Of a DNA stretch of 64,000 nucleotides, positions 15,546 to 23,807 are shown in pieces. Under the pieces are notes generated by a model, which did not search any database, was not told where the DNA came from, and saw only the letters and a program-made list of their open reading frames with translations. Position 1 is the stretch's first letter. Each line of letters starts with the position of its first letter. Position numbers and translations under genes: made by a program. The stretch spans positions 1,612,001 through 1,676,000 of the forward strand of contig NZ_OY726398.1 of the NCBI RefSeq assembly GCF_963378105.1, written 5' to 3'. This DNA comes from Mycolicibacter sp. MU0102 (lineage in GTDB: Bacteria > Actinomycetota > Actinomycetes > Mycobacteriales > Mycobacteriaceae).

Positions 15546-17011
15546 GCCACCGCGTGGTAGTCGGCGAGGCGGAAACTGCGCATCTGCCGAAGATACTGCG
15601 TTGCGAACCCGGGGTACATCGACGCGTTGAAACCGTCCTCGGTCAGATACCAGCTGCGACAGCCTGACATCCAGGTCGTCTTGCCCAGCCGCCGCTGAAT
15701 CTGCTCGTTGTGGCGGCGTTGCACCGCGTCACGCACGTCCAGGTAGCGCAGGCTTCCCCTGCGGATCGCGCCGACAGCACGCACCACGTAGTCGATCTGG
15801 CCTTCGACGTAGACCAGCAGTGAATTGTGGCCTGGCCCGGAGTTGGGACCGGTCATGAAGAACAGGTTCGGGTAGCCGTGGGCCTGAATGCTCTTGAAGG
15901 CCTGACCGCCGCCGCTCCAGTCGCTGGCTAGGGATCGGCCGCCCAGTCCGATGACCGGAAACGGCGGGCCGGTCAGGTGCACGTCGTAGCCGGTCGCGAA
16001 CACGATGGCGTCCAGGTGATGTTCCACGCCGTCGCTGGTGCGGATGCCCGACGGGCTGAGTGTCGCGATCGGCCAGGAGATCAGCTTGCAGTTGTCGCGC
16101 TGCAGCGCCGGGTAGTAGTCGCTGGAGATCAGCATGCGCTTGCAGCCAGGGGTGAAGTCCGGGGTGAGTTGGCGACGCAACCACGGATCCTCGACCGCCG
16201 CGCGCAGGTGGGCTTTGCCCAGTTGAGCGACCAGTCCGCTGAGGGGGGTGTTCCACACCAGTGCGGTGGCGCTGGCCTCGTGCCCCCAGAACAGGGCCTG
16301 GCGGGCAAGCTGTTGGGCAGCAGGGACTTTGGCGAACAATTCCTGCACCGCGGTCGGCATGGCCGTGTCCAGGCGGGGTATCACCCAGCCCGGGGTGCGT
16401 TGAAAGACCTTGACGAAGCCAGCCTGTTCGACCAACTCCGGGATGATCTGTACCGCGCTGGCGCCGGTGCCGATGACCGCGACCCGTTTGCCGGTGAAGT
16501 CGTAGTCGGGATCCCATCGGGCGCTGTGGATCTTGTGGCCGGTGTAGCTCTCCAGGCCGCGCAGGGCCGGGAAGCTGGAGTCCGGTAGCGGCCCGGAGGC
16601 CAACACCACGGTGCGGGCCCGAAACTTCGTGCGCCCCGCCGACACCGTCCAGACACCGGCACCCGCATCGAACACCAGCCCGGTGACCTCGGTGCCGAAC
16701 CGGATGCGGCGGCGCAGGTCGAACCGGTCGACCATCTCCTCGATATGCGCACAGATCTCGCCGGCCGAAGGGTACGCCCGTGACCAGGCGGGGTTGGCGA
16801 CGAAGGAGAACGAATACAGCAGCGACGGAATGTCGCACGCCGCACCGGGATAACGGGTGTCGCGCCAGGTGCCGCCGACCCGGTCGCTGCGCTCGAGAAT
16901 GATGATCTCGTCGTCGCCGGCCAGGCCTGCTTCGGCCAGCTTGATCGCCGCGCCGATTCCGCTGAAACCGGCGCCCACGATCAGTGTCTGGTAGATAGGT
17001 GCACCTGCCAC
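15542..17011 (-). CDS. Flavin-containing Baeyer-Villiger-type monooxygenase
   Basis: 489 residues. FAD Rossmann motif VGAGFSGIGAAIKL near the N-terminus, second dinucleotide motif VIGTGASAVQI (about 180-190), and between them the BVMO fingerprint as YTGHKIHSARW (about 152-162, with Tyr for the first Phe). NADPH- and O2-dependent oxygenation of a ketone, aldehyde or thioamide is expected (EthA/MymA relatives); substrate not predictable. GTG start 1 base after the preceding stop. Part of a four-gene operon that resembles lipid- or ketone-modifying clusters in mycobacteria. Confidence 0.88.
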   Translation of the reverse strand: MAGAPIYQTLIVGAGFSGIGAAIKLAEAGLAGDDEIIILERSDRVGGTWRDTRYPGAACDIPSLLYSFSFVANPAWSRAYPSAGEICAHIEEMVDRFDLRRRIRFGTEVTGLVFDAGAGVWTVSAGRTKFRARTVVLASGPLPDSSFPALRGLESYTGHKIHSARWDPDYDFTGKRVAVIGTGASAVQIIPELVEQAGFVKVFQRTPGWVIPRLDTAMPTAVQELFAKVPAAQQLARQALFWGHEASATALVWNTPLSGLVAQLGKAHLRAAVEDPWLRRQLTPDFTPGCKRMLISSDYYPALQRDNCKLISWPIATLSPSGIRTSDGVEHHLDAIVFATGYDVHLTGPPFPVIGLGGRSLASDWSGGGQAFKSIQAHGYPNLFFMTGPNSGPGHNSLLVYVEGQIDYVVRAVGAIRRGSLRYLDVRDAVQRRHNEQIQRRLGKTTWMSGCRSWYLTEDGFNASMYPGFATQYLRQMRSFRLADYHAVA

Positions 17012-17012
17012 G

Positions 17013-17933
17013 TCAGGCCGCCGGTTCGTGGGTGAGCTCTTTGAACCAGCTCGGGATGGGCTTGAGTAGGCGCTTGGGGTAGAAGCCGGACAGCCACACC
17101 GCCGGGTTGGCCAGCAGGTGATACGGGCTGTCCGGGTTGGCCATCCAGCCTGAATAGCGCTTGATTACTTGGTAGGCGGGCACCCGCCGGGTGTGTTCGC
17201 CGCGCTCGCCGAATTGCGTGAAGCGCATGAGTGCCGAGTACAGCCGCTGGGGATCGAGCCCCATGCCGATCACTTCGTTGCGGATCCGGTTGAGCAGCGG
17301 GACCGAGATCAGCGCACCGACGATCAGTGAGGGGGAGGCGACGGTACCGACGAACTCGATCGCCAGCCGGCGCGCGTCGGCGTGGCCGATCATCTCCAGA
17401 ACCTCGAAATCGACGGCGATGTGGCGGGATTCGTCGTTGTTGATCTTCTCGAACACCTGATGACAGACCGGGTCGTCGACCTCGTCGAGCAGGAATTTGA
17501 GCAACGCTCCGTCGAGTGCGACTTCTAGCATCGGGATCACCGTGCCCAGTACGGACAGCGGGAGGTCGTCGGAGTAGTCGTCGAGCCATTGCATCGCCAA
17601 CCGGATATTGACGTTGGGCTCGGGCATCTCGCCGTCTTCGAGCATGCCCCAGCGCTTCATCAGCGCCAGCTCGGCGTTGGCGTGGCGTTGCTCCTCGGCG
17701 TGGAAATAGCGGTAGATCTCGGCAAGTGTCGCGGTAGGTGCCTTGCGTGCCATGGCCGCGAAGCCACGGGCGCCGATGTTCTCGATCCAGCACAGGTCTG
17801 CCATGAACTTCTTGAGCTGGGGCACCATGTCGGGGCGGATCAGCTCGGCTCCCGGTGCGTCCCAGTCGAAATCGGCCAGCGCCCACTGCCGATCCTTGAT
17901 CTTGGTGAGCATGACGTCCATGTCGAGAGCCAT
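17013..17933 (-). CDS. Ferritin-like di-iron protein (putative metal-dependent hydrolase/oxygenase)
   Basis: 306 residues, mostly helical. Two ExxH-type pairs, HAEEQRHANAE (about 78-88) and NNDESRHIAVDFE (about 165-177), can supply a four-helix di-iron site as in ferritin-like oxidases. No signal peptide. It lies between the SDR gene and the BVMO gene with 1-11 bases spacing, so it works in the same pathway; the set suggests sequential oxidation of a hydrophobic substrate. Exact reaction unknown. Confidence 0.72.
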   Translation of the reverse strand: MALDMDVMLTKIKDRQWALADFDWDAPGAELIRPDMVPQLKKFMADLCWIENIGARGFAAMARKAPTATLAEIYRYFHAEEQRHANAELALMKRWGMLEDGEMPEPNVNIRLAMQWLDDYSDDLPLSVLGTVIPMLEVALDGALLKFLLDEVDDPVCHQVFEKINNDESRHIAVDFEVLEMIGHADARRLAIEFVGTVASPSLIVGALISVPLLNRIRNEVIGMGLDPQRLYSALMRFTQFGERGEHTRRVPAYQVIKRYSGWMANPDSPYHLLANPAVWLSGFYPKRLLKPIPSWFKELTHEPAA

Positions 17934-17944
17934 CGTGATCTCCT

Positions 17945-18811
17945 TTAGTCGGACCTACCTGGCAATGCCGCACTGGCACGGAACGCCAGTCCGATGGTTC
18001 GGGTGAATGTCTCCGGCGCGAAACGTTTGATGTTCCAACCGATCTTGGCGTCCAGCTGAGGCATGCAGTACAGGCCGCCGCGGTCATGGGTGTCCAGGCA
18101 GTCGCGGGCGACCCGCTCGGCGGAGAGCCCGGTCCAGCGCATCAACAGGTTCGCGGCTTCGCCGGATTGGGCGGTGATCCGGCCGGATTCGACGATGTTG
18201 GTCTTGACGAACGTCGGGCACAGCACGGTGACACCGATACCGGTACCGGACAACTCGGCCGCCAGGGTCTCCGACAGTGACAGGACGCCGGCCTTGCTGA
18301 CGTTGTAGGCGGCCATGTCCGGTGCGGCGCCGAACGATGCGGCGGAGGCGACGTTGATGATGCCGCGGGGCTGACGGGGTTGCTCGGGGCCCGCATCTCG
18401 CAGGAGCGGAGTGAAGACGTGGCAGCCGTGGATCGGGCCCCACAGGTTGATGCCCAGCGTCCAGTTCCAGTCGTCCAGCGCCATCTCGCCGATCGGCTGC
18501 CCGCCGGCGCCGACGCCGGCGTTGTTGATCACCAGGGTGGGGGCGTGGCCGAACCAGGACTGCGCGGCCTCGGCCAGCGCGGTGACCTCGTCGATCGCGG
18601 AGACGTCGCAGTGCACGGCGGTGGCGCGGCCGCCCGAGCCTGTGATGGCCTCGACGGTGCGCTGGGCAGCGTCATCGTCGATGTCGCTGCAGACCACGGC
18701 GCTGCCGCGGCGGGCGAGTTCGATGGCGAAGGCGGCTCCGATGCCACTTCCGGCGCCGGTGACGACGGCGGAGGCCCCATGGCTCCGTCTGGGCGATCGG
18801 CCAAGGATCAT
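17945..18811 (-). CDS. Short-chain dehydrogenase/reductase (SDR)
   Basis: 288 residues. NAD(P)-binding TGAGSGIGAAFA (about 18-29), structural NNAG (about 95-98), catalytic Ser in VASAAS and YNVSK (Tyr about 167, Lys about 171). A classical SDR with a C-terminal extension of about 40 residues that may aid membrane or lipid contact. First gene of the minus-strand operon ending in the MerR gene; its 146-base upstream region contains repeated GTCAATGG sites. Substrate unknown; probably an alcohol/ketone pair linked with the downstream BVMO. Confidence 0.86.
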   Translation of the reverse strand: MILGRSPRRSHGASAVVTGAGSGIGAAFAIELARRGSAVVCSDIDDDAAQRTVEAITGSGGRATAVHCDVSAIDEVTALAEAAQSWFGHAPTLVINNAGVGAGGQPIGEMALDDWNWTLGINLWGPIHGCHVFTPLLRDAGPEQPRQPRGIINVASAASFGAAPDMAAYNVSKAGVLSLSETLAAELSGTGIGVTVLCPTFVKTNIVESGRITAQSGEAANLLMRWTGLSAERVARDCLDTHDRGGLYCMPQLDAKIGWNIKRFAPETFTRTIGLAFRASAALPGRSD

Positions 18812-18826
18812 GTGACTGAGTCAACA

Positions 18827-18850
18827 GTCAATGGTGCCATTAGTCAATGG
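18827..18850. promoter_or_regulatory. Repeated GTCAATGG sites, putative operator of the SDR-BVMO operon
   Basis: GTCAATGG occurs at 18827-18834 and 18843-18850 (16-bp spacing); the first overlaps an inverted repeat AATGG-TG-CCATT (18830-18841). It lies 16 bases upstream of the SDR start and is a plausible binding site for the operon's own MerR regulator or a TetR-type one. Confidence 0.4.
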
Positions 18851-18859
18851 CAATGTTTT

Positions 18860-18935
18860 GAGCCGGGTCCGGGACCGATGGGACCCGAACCCGGCTCTGG
18901 TGCCGCGCGAGCGCTGGGGTCTCCAGCGCTCGCGC
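18860..18935. terminator. Two GC-rich hairpins downstream of the secreted-protein gene
   Basis: One hairpin has a 9-bp perfect outer stem (18860-18868 with 18889-18897); a second has a 13-bp perfect stem (18905-18917 with 18923-18935) and a 5-base loop. They follow the stop of the minus-strand secreted-protein gene (18958). No U-tract follows, so they are probable but atypical terminators. Confidence 0.5.
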
Positions 18936-18957
18936 GAGACGGGTGGTGCGGTACTGC

Positions 18958-19893
18958 TTAGTTGAACAGGCTGTCGAGCCAACCGAAGTCGAGCAGGCTG
19001 GCAGCGGCAGCTGCGTCGCCGGGGTCGACGTCCACCTCGGGCACCGGGATGGTGGAGGTCAACGCGTCGGCGATCTTGCTCGGCAGGAAGTCCAGGAAGT
19101 AGGAGAAGGTGCCCTGCGGGGTGAGCAGGCCCCACCACCGGGCGCCGATGTCCTCACCGGTCTCCGAGTCCCACGGCTGGTAGCCGTTGAGCAGTGCATC
19201 GAACGGGTCCTGCGCCACGTGGGCTTCTCCGCCGATGGGTCCGCCGGTCAGGCCTTCCGTCAAGGCGAATTGGAAGCCGGTGATCGGTTCGAACAGGTAC
19301 TTGAAGGAGGTCTTCCAGAAGTTGAAGTCGCCGAAGACTTCCTGCACGGCCGCCCAAACGTTCGTCATGTCGGCGCCGATGCCGAACACGCCGGGCACGA
19401 ACTCGCCGGTGCCACGCACGGTGTGGTCGAAGAGCGGCTGGAAGATGCCGTTCATGTTGTACAGGATGTCGTTGTTGATCGCGTTCCAGGCGCTGAGGGT
19501 GTCGCCCTGCTGGAGGAACTCAGTGACCTGCGGGATCAGGTTCTCCAGGCCGATGACCCGGCCGCCGCCGGACCACATGATCTCGAGGCCATCCAGCACG
19601 CCCTGGAAGCTGTTGCTGGCGGTCTCGCCGTAGTAGCTGCCCAGCTCACCGAGGGCGGTGAAGACCGGGTTCGGGCCCGTGAGCAGGTCCATGATGTTGT
19701 CGAGGTTCTCGCCGGTGGTGGCGGTGAGCTCGACCGCGGGCTGGTGGGCGGCCGCACTGATCATCGGGGCGACCGGGTTGACGGCGATCACGCCGGCGCC
19801 GGCCAGGGCGACACCCGCGGCCAGCAGGCCCGTGGCGCGGGTGTTAAAGGCGGTGCCGCGGTCGGTCGAACCGGCGGCCATGGCGAGCTGCAT
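18958..19893 (-). CDS. Secreted or surface mycobacterial protein of unknown function
   Basis: 311 residues. The N-terminus has a hydrophobic alanine-rich helix (LLAAGVALAGAGVIAVNPVAPMI, about 23-45) that resembles the leader of a large mycobacterial paralogue family related to PE/PPE C-terminal regions; the rest is acidic to neutral, rich in Asn, Phe and Gly, without cysteine, and has no recognised enzyme motif. AAGGAG lies 5 bases upstream of the ATG. A perfect 7-bp hairpin (19911-19929) lies in its 5' leader. It is divergent from mbtL and shares that 173-base region with two IdeR boxes, so it may be iron-regulated (inference). Confidence 0.7.
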   Translation of the reverse strand: MQLAMAAGSTDRGTAFNTRATGLLAAGVALAGAGVIAVNPVAPMISAAAHQPAVELTATTGENLDNIMDLLTGPNPVFTALGELGSYYGETASNSFQGVLDGLEIMWSGGGRVIGLENLIPQVTEFLQQGDTLSAWNAINNDILYNMNGIFQPLFDHTVRGTGEFVPGVFGIGADMTNVWAAVQEVFGDFNFWKTSFKYLFEPITGFQFALTEGLTGGPIGGEAHVAQDPFDALLNGYQPWDSETGEDIGARWWGLLTPQGTFSYFLDFLPSKIADALTSTIPVPEVDVDPGDAAAAASLLDFGWLDSLFN

Positions 19894-19910
19894 TGCTTCT
19901 CCTTATCGTG

Positions 19911-19929
19911 ACCTCATCTGAAATGAGGT
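19911..19929. promoter_or_regulatory. Hairpin/operator ACCTCAT-N5-ATGAGGT
   Basis: Perfect 7-bp inverted repeat with a CTGAA spacer, just upstream of the ribosome site of the secreted-protein gene on the minus strand. Either a regulatory stem in the leader mRNA or a protein site. Confidence 0.4.
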
Positions 19930-19976
19930 TTCTGTCTATGTAGAACGCGGGCTAACGTTAACCACAAGAGCAAACA

Positions 19977-19995
19977 TCAGGCAAGCCTTGCCTTA
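19977..19995. promoter_or_regulatory. IdeR box 1 in the mbtL / secreted-protein intergenic region
   Basis: TCAGGCAAGCCTTGCCTTA fits the degenerate IdeR consensus TTAGGTWAGSCTWNCCTWA at 17 of 19 positions and is nearly palindromic. It lies 84 bases before the secreted-protein start and 71 bases before mbtL. Confidence 0.7.
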
Positions 19996-20018
19996 CTCTA
20001 AGTGTCGCGAGTCACAAG

Positions 20019-20037
20019 ATAGGGCAAGCTAACCTTA
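20019..20037 (+). promoter_or_regulatory. IdeR box 2 upstream of mbtL
   Basis: ATAGGGCAAGCTAACCTTA fits the degenerate IdeR consensus at 15 of 19 positions and overlaps the expected -35 of a promoter whose -10 could be TAGCGT (20053-20058). The ATG of mbtL at 20067 has no ribosome site, so the transcript is probably leaderless. Confidence 0.65.
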
Positions 20038-20066
20038 GTTCGCAGTTTGGTGTAGCGTCCCTGGGC

Positions 20067-20323
20067 ATGAGCGCTTCCTCTCCCGATGCCATCAACGCCG
20101 CGCTGCGTGAGATCTTGCGAGATGACCTGCAGGTCGATCTCAACCGTGTGACGCCGGAGTCGCGGCTGGTGGACGACGTGGGCCTCGATTCGGTGGCTTT
20201 CGCCATCGGCATGGTCGCCATTGAGGATCGGCTGGGTGTAGCGCTGTCTGAGGAAGACCTGTTGAACTGCGACACGGTCGGCGACCTTGAGGCCGCCATC
20301 CGGGCGAAAGCCCCCGCCGACGC

Positions 20324-20327
<4 letters not shown>
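20067..20327 (+). CDS. mbtL: Acyl carrier protein MbtL
   Basis: 86 residues, acidic, with the phosphopantetheine serine in VGLDSVAFAIG (Ser about 42). Carries the long acyl chain, loaded by MbtM, for desaturation by MbtN and transfer to the lysine N6 by MbtK in mycobactin lipid-tail assembly. Overlaps mbtM by 4 bases. The mbtL-M-N and mbtK arrangement equals Rv1344-Rv1347c of M. tuberculosis, where it is far from mbtB-H. Preceded by two IdeR boxes. Confidence 0.93.
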
Positions 20328-21906
<1,579 letters not shown>

Positions 21907-21910
<4 letters not shown>

Positions 21911-23091
21911 CTCAGGTGATTGCGGAGTCGGATATCTCGGATATCGATGCCTACCGCGGCTTGCTCAACGAGGTGTTCGACCAGCAGGTCGTGGACTGGA
22001 CGGCCGAAGCCGAGGACAGCGGGCGCTTTCCCCGCAAGCTGATCGAGCACCTCGGTCGGGCGGGCGTCTTCACGCAGAAATGGGCGGGAGCGCAGCCCAC
22101 CGATGTGGCCAAACTCCTGGAGTTGGCCTACGCGCTGGGGCGGCTCGGGTCTGCCGGCATCGGAGTCGGTGTGAGCCTGCAGGATTCGTCGATCTCGATT
22201 CTGCACCGCTTCGGCCGGTCCGACTATCTGAAGGACATCTGCCAGCGGGCCATTCGCGGCGAGGCGGTGCTGTGCATCGGCGCGTCGGAGGAGTCCGGGG
22301 GATCGGATCTCCAGCGCGTGCAGACCGAAGCCCGTTCCGTGCGCGACGGTTTCGAGGTGCGTGGCCGCAAGAAGTTCGTGTCGCTGTCGCCGATCTCCGA
22401 CCACATCCTGGTGCTGGCACGCAGCATGGACCACGACGAGAACAGTCGGCACGGCAACGTCATGATGATCGCGGTGCCGACCGACCAGGTGCAGGTGCAC
22501 GAGCCGTTCAGCAAGGTCGGGGCGGGCCCGCTGGACACCGCCCCGGTCGACATCGACACCTGGGTGCCCGCCGACGCCCTGATCGCTCGATCGGGCACCG
22601 GGCTGGCCGCCATCTCCTGGGGCCTGGCACATGAGCGCATGTCGATCGCCGGACAGGTCGCCTCGTCAACCCAGAAAATTCTCGGCATCACCCACGCGCG
22701 GATGATGCACCGCACCCAGTTCGGTGCCAACCTGTTCGAGCATCAGGCGCTGCGACTGCGCATGGCCGACATGCAGGCGCGCGTCGACCTGCTTCGTCAC
22801 GGGCTCAACGGATTTGCGGCCGGGGGCAAACTCGATCTGCGGACCTCGGCGGCGATGAAGGTCACCGCGGCGCGCCTGGGCGAGGAGGTGATCGCCGAGT
22901 GCATGCACATCTTCGGCGGGACCGGCTACCTGGTCGACGAGACGCCGCTGGGGCGCTGGTGGCGGGACATGAAGCTGGCCCGGGTGGGTGGCGGCACCGA
23001 CGAGGTGCTCTGGGAATTGGTGGCAGCCGGGATGCGCCCCGACTACGACGGCTATGCCGAGCTGTTCGACAGCGGGTCGTCGTCGGGGTAG
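21907..23091 (+). CDS. mbtN: Acyl-ACP dehydrogenase MbtN (FadE14)
   Basis: 394 residues, acyl-CoA-dehydrogenase fold with FAD. It introduces the unusual double bond into the acyl chain on MbtL. Family segments are IGASEESGGSDLQRVQTEA, ERMSIAGQVASSTQKILG, TQFGANLFEHQALRLRMADM and IFGGTGYLVDETPLGRWWRDMKL, then GGGTDEVLWEL. The open frame extends 37 codons upstream inside mbtM, but GTG at 21907 overlaps the mbtM stop by 4 bases. Its last 40 bases overlap, tail to tail, the convergent mbtK. Confidence 0.93.
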
Positions 23092-23681
23092 CGCAGCACC
23101 GCGTACAGCGCCATCTTGCGATAACCCATGTCGTGTTCGCCGAGGAAGACGCCGCCGACATATTCGGCCAGCCGGCGCATGGCCGTGTTGCGGTACTCGG
23201 GTTCGAACATCATCCGCCGGCACTGCGGCTCGAGCTCGAAGACGTATTTCATGATGCGCGGCAACAGGATTGCCGCGAACCCACGATTGACCACCGTGGT
23301 GTCGGCGACGGCGGCGTGAATGCCCAGATCATGCGGGTCGGCCGCGTAGTACTTGGCGATGGAATCCTTTGCCGCCCGGTAGATCTCGATATAGCCGCCG
23401 TCTTGTCCATTCCGGCTGACGATCAACGGCCGCGAATAGCTGCCGGTGACCTGGGCGGACAGATAGGCGTGCCAGCGCTCCGGCGGCCAGGCGGACTCCC
23501 AGGTCTGCGCCAGATGGGGCCGGTTCATCCACTCGGAGATCATCTCCGCGTCGGCGTCCGGGTCGGCCACCCGGATCTCGTACGGCTCGGCCAGCACCGG
23601 GATCGGGGGCGGCGGGACGCGGCGGACCTCGTCGGATAGGTCTGTCAGCTCGCGGTGCAGGATGGTTGCGGCGTCAGTCAT
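23052..23681 (-). CDS. mbtK: Mycobactin lysine N-acyltransferase MbtK
   Basis: 209 residues (Rv1347c 210), GNAT fold. Transfers the lipid chain from MbtL to the N6-hydroxylysine side chain. Recognisable parts are the ISEWMNRPHLAQTWESAWPPERW region, which in the family includes the substrate-contacting His/Asp pair, GGYIEIYRAAKD, and the RGFAAILLPRIMKYVFELEP acyl-donor segment. ATG at 23681. Divergent from irtA with an IdeR box between them, and convergent with mbtN with a 40-base overlap of coding regions. Confidence 0.93.
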   Translation of the reverse strand: MTDAATILHRELTDLSDEVRRVPPPPIPVLAEPYEIRVADPDADAEMISEWMNRPHLAQTWESAWPPERWHAYLSAQVTGSYSRPLIVSRNGQDGGYIEIYRAAKDSIAKYYAADPHDLGIHAAVADTTVVNRGFAAILLPRIMKYVFELEPQCRRMMFEPEYRNTAMRRLAEYVGGVFLGEHDMGYRKMALYAVLRYPDDDPLSNSSA

Positions 23682-23720
23682 AACGAGCAGTGAGCCTACC
23701 CGAGCATCTATTCGAGCAAG

Positions 23721-23739
23721 TGAGGGTAGGGTAACCTAG
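23721..23739. promoter_or_regulatory. IdeR box between mbtK and irtA
   Basis: TGAGGGTAGGGTAACCTAG fits the degenerate IdeR consensus at 15 of 19 positions. TANNNT candidates for both directions overlap it (TAGGGT on plus; TACCCT or TAGGTT on minus), so one site can control both divergent genes. Confidence 0.7.
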
Positions 23740-23807
23740 GTTCGACTTGGGGGCGGGGCGCCGAGCCCGACTCCGCGGGGTGGGCCACCGTTGGCGAAAG
23801 GACCGTG

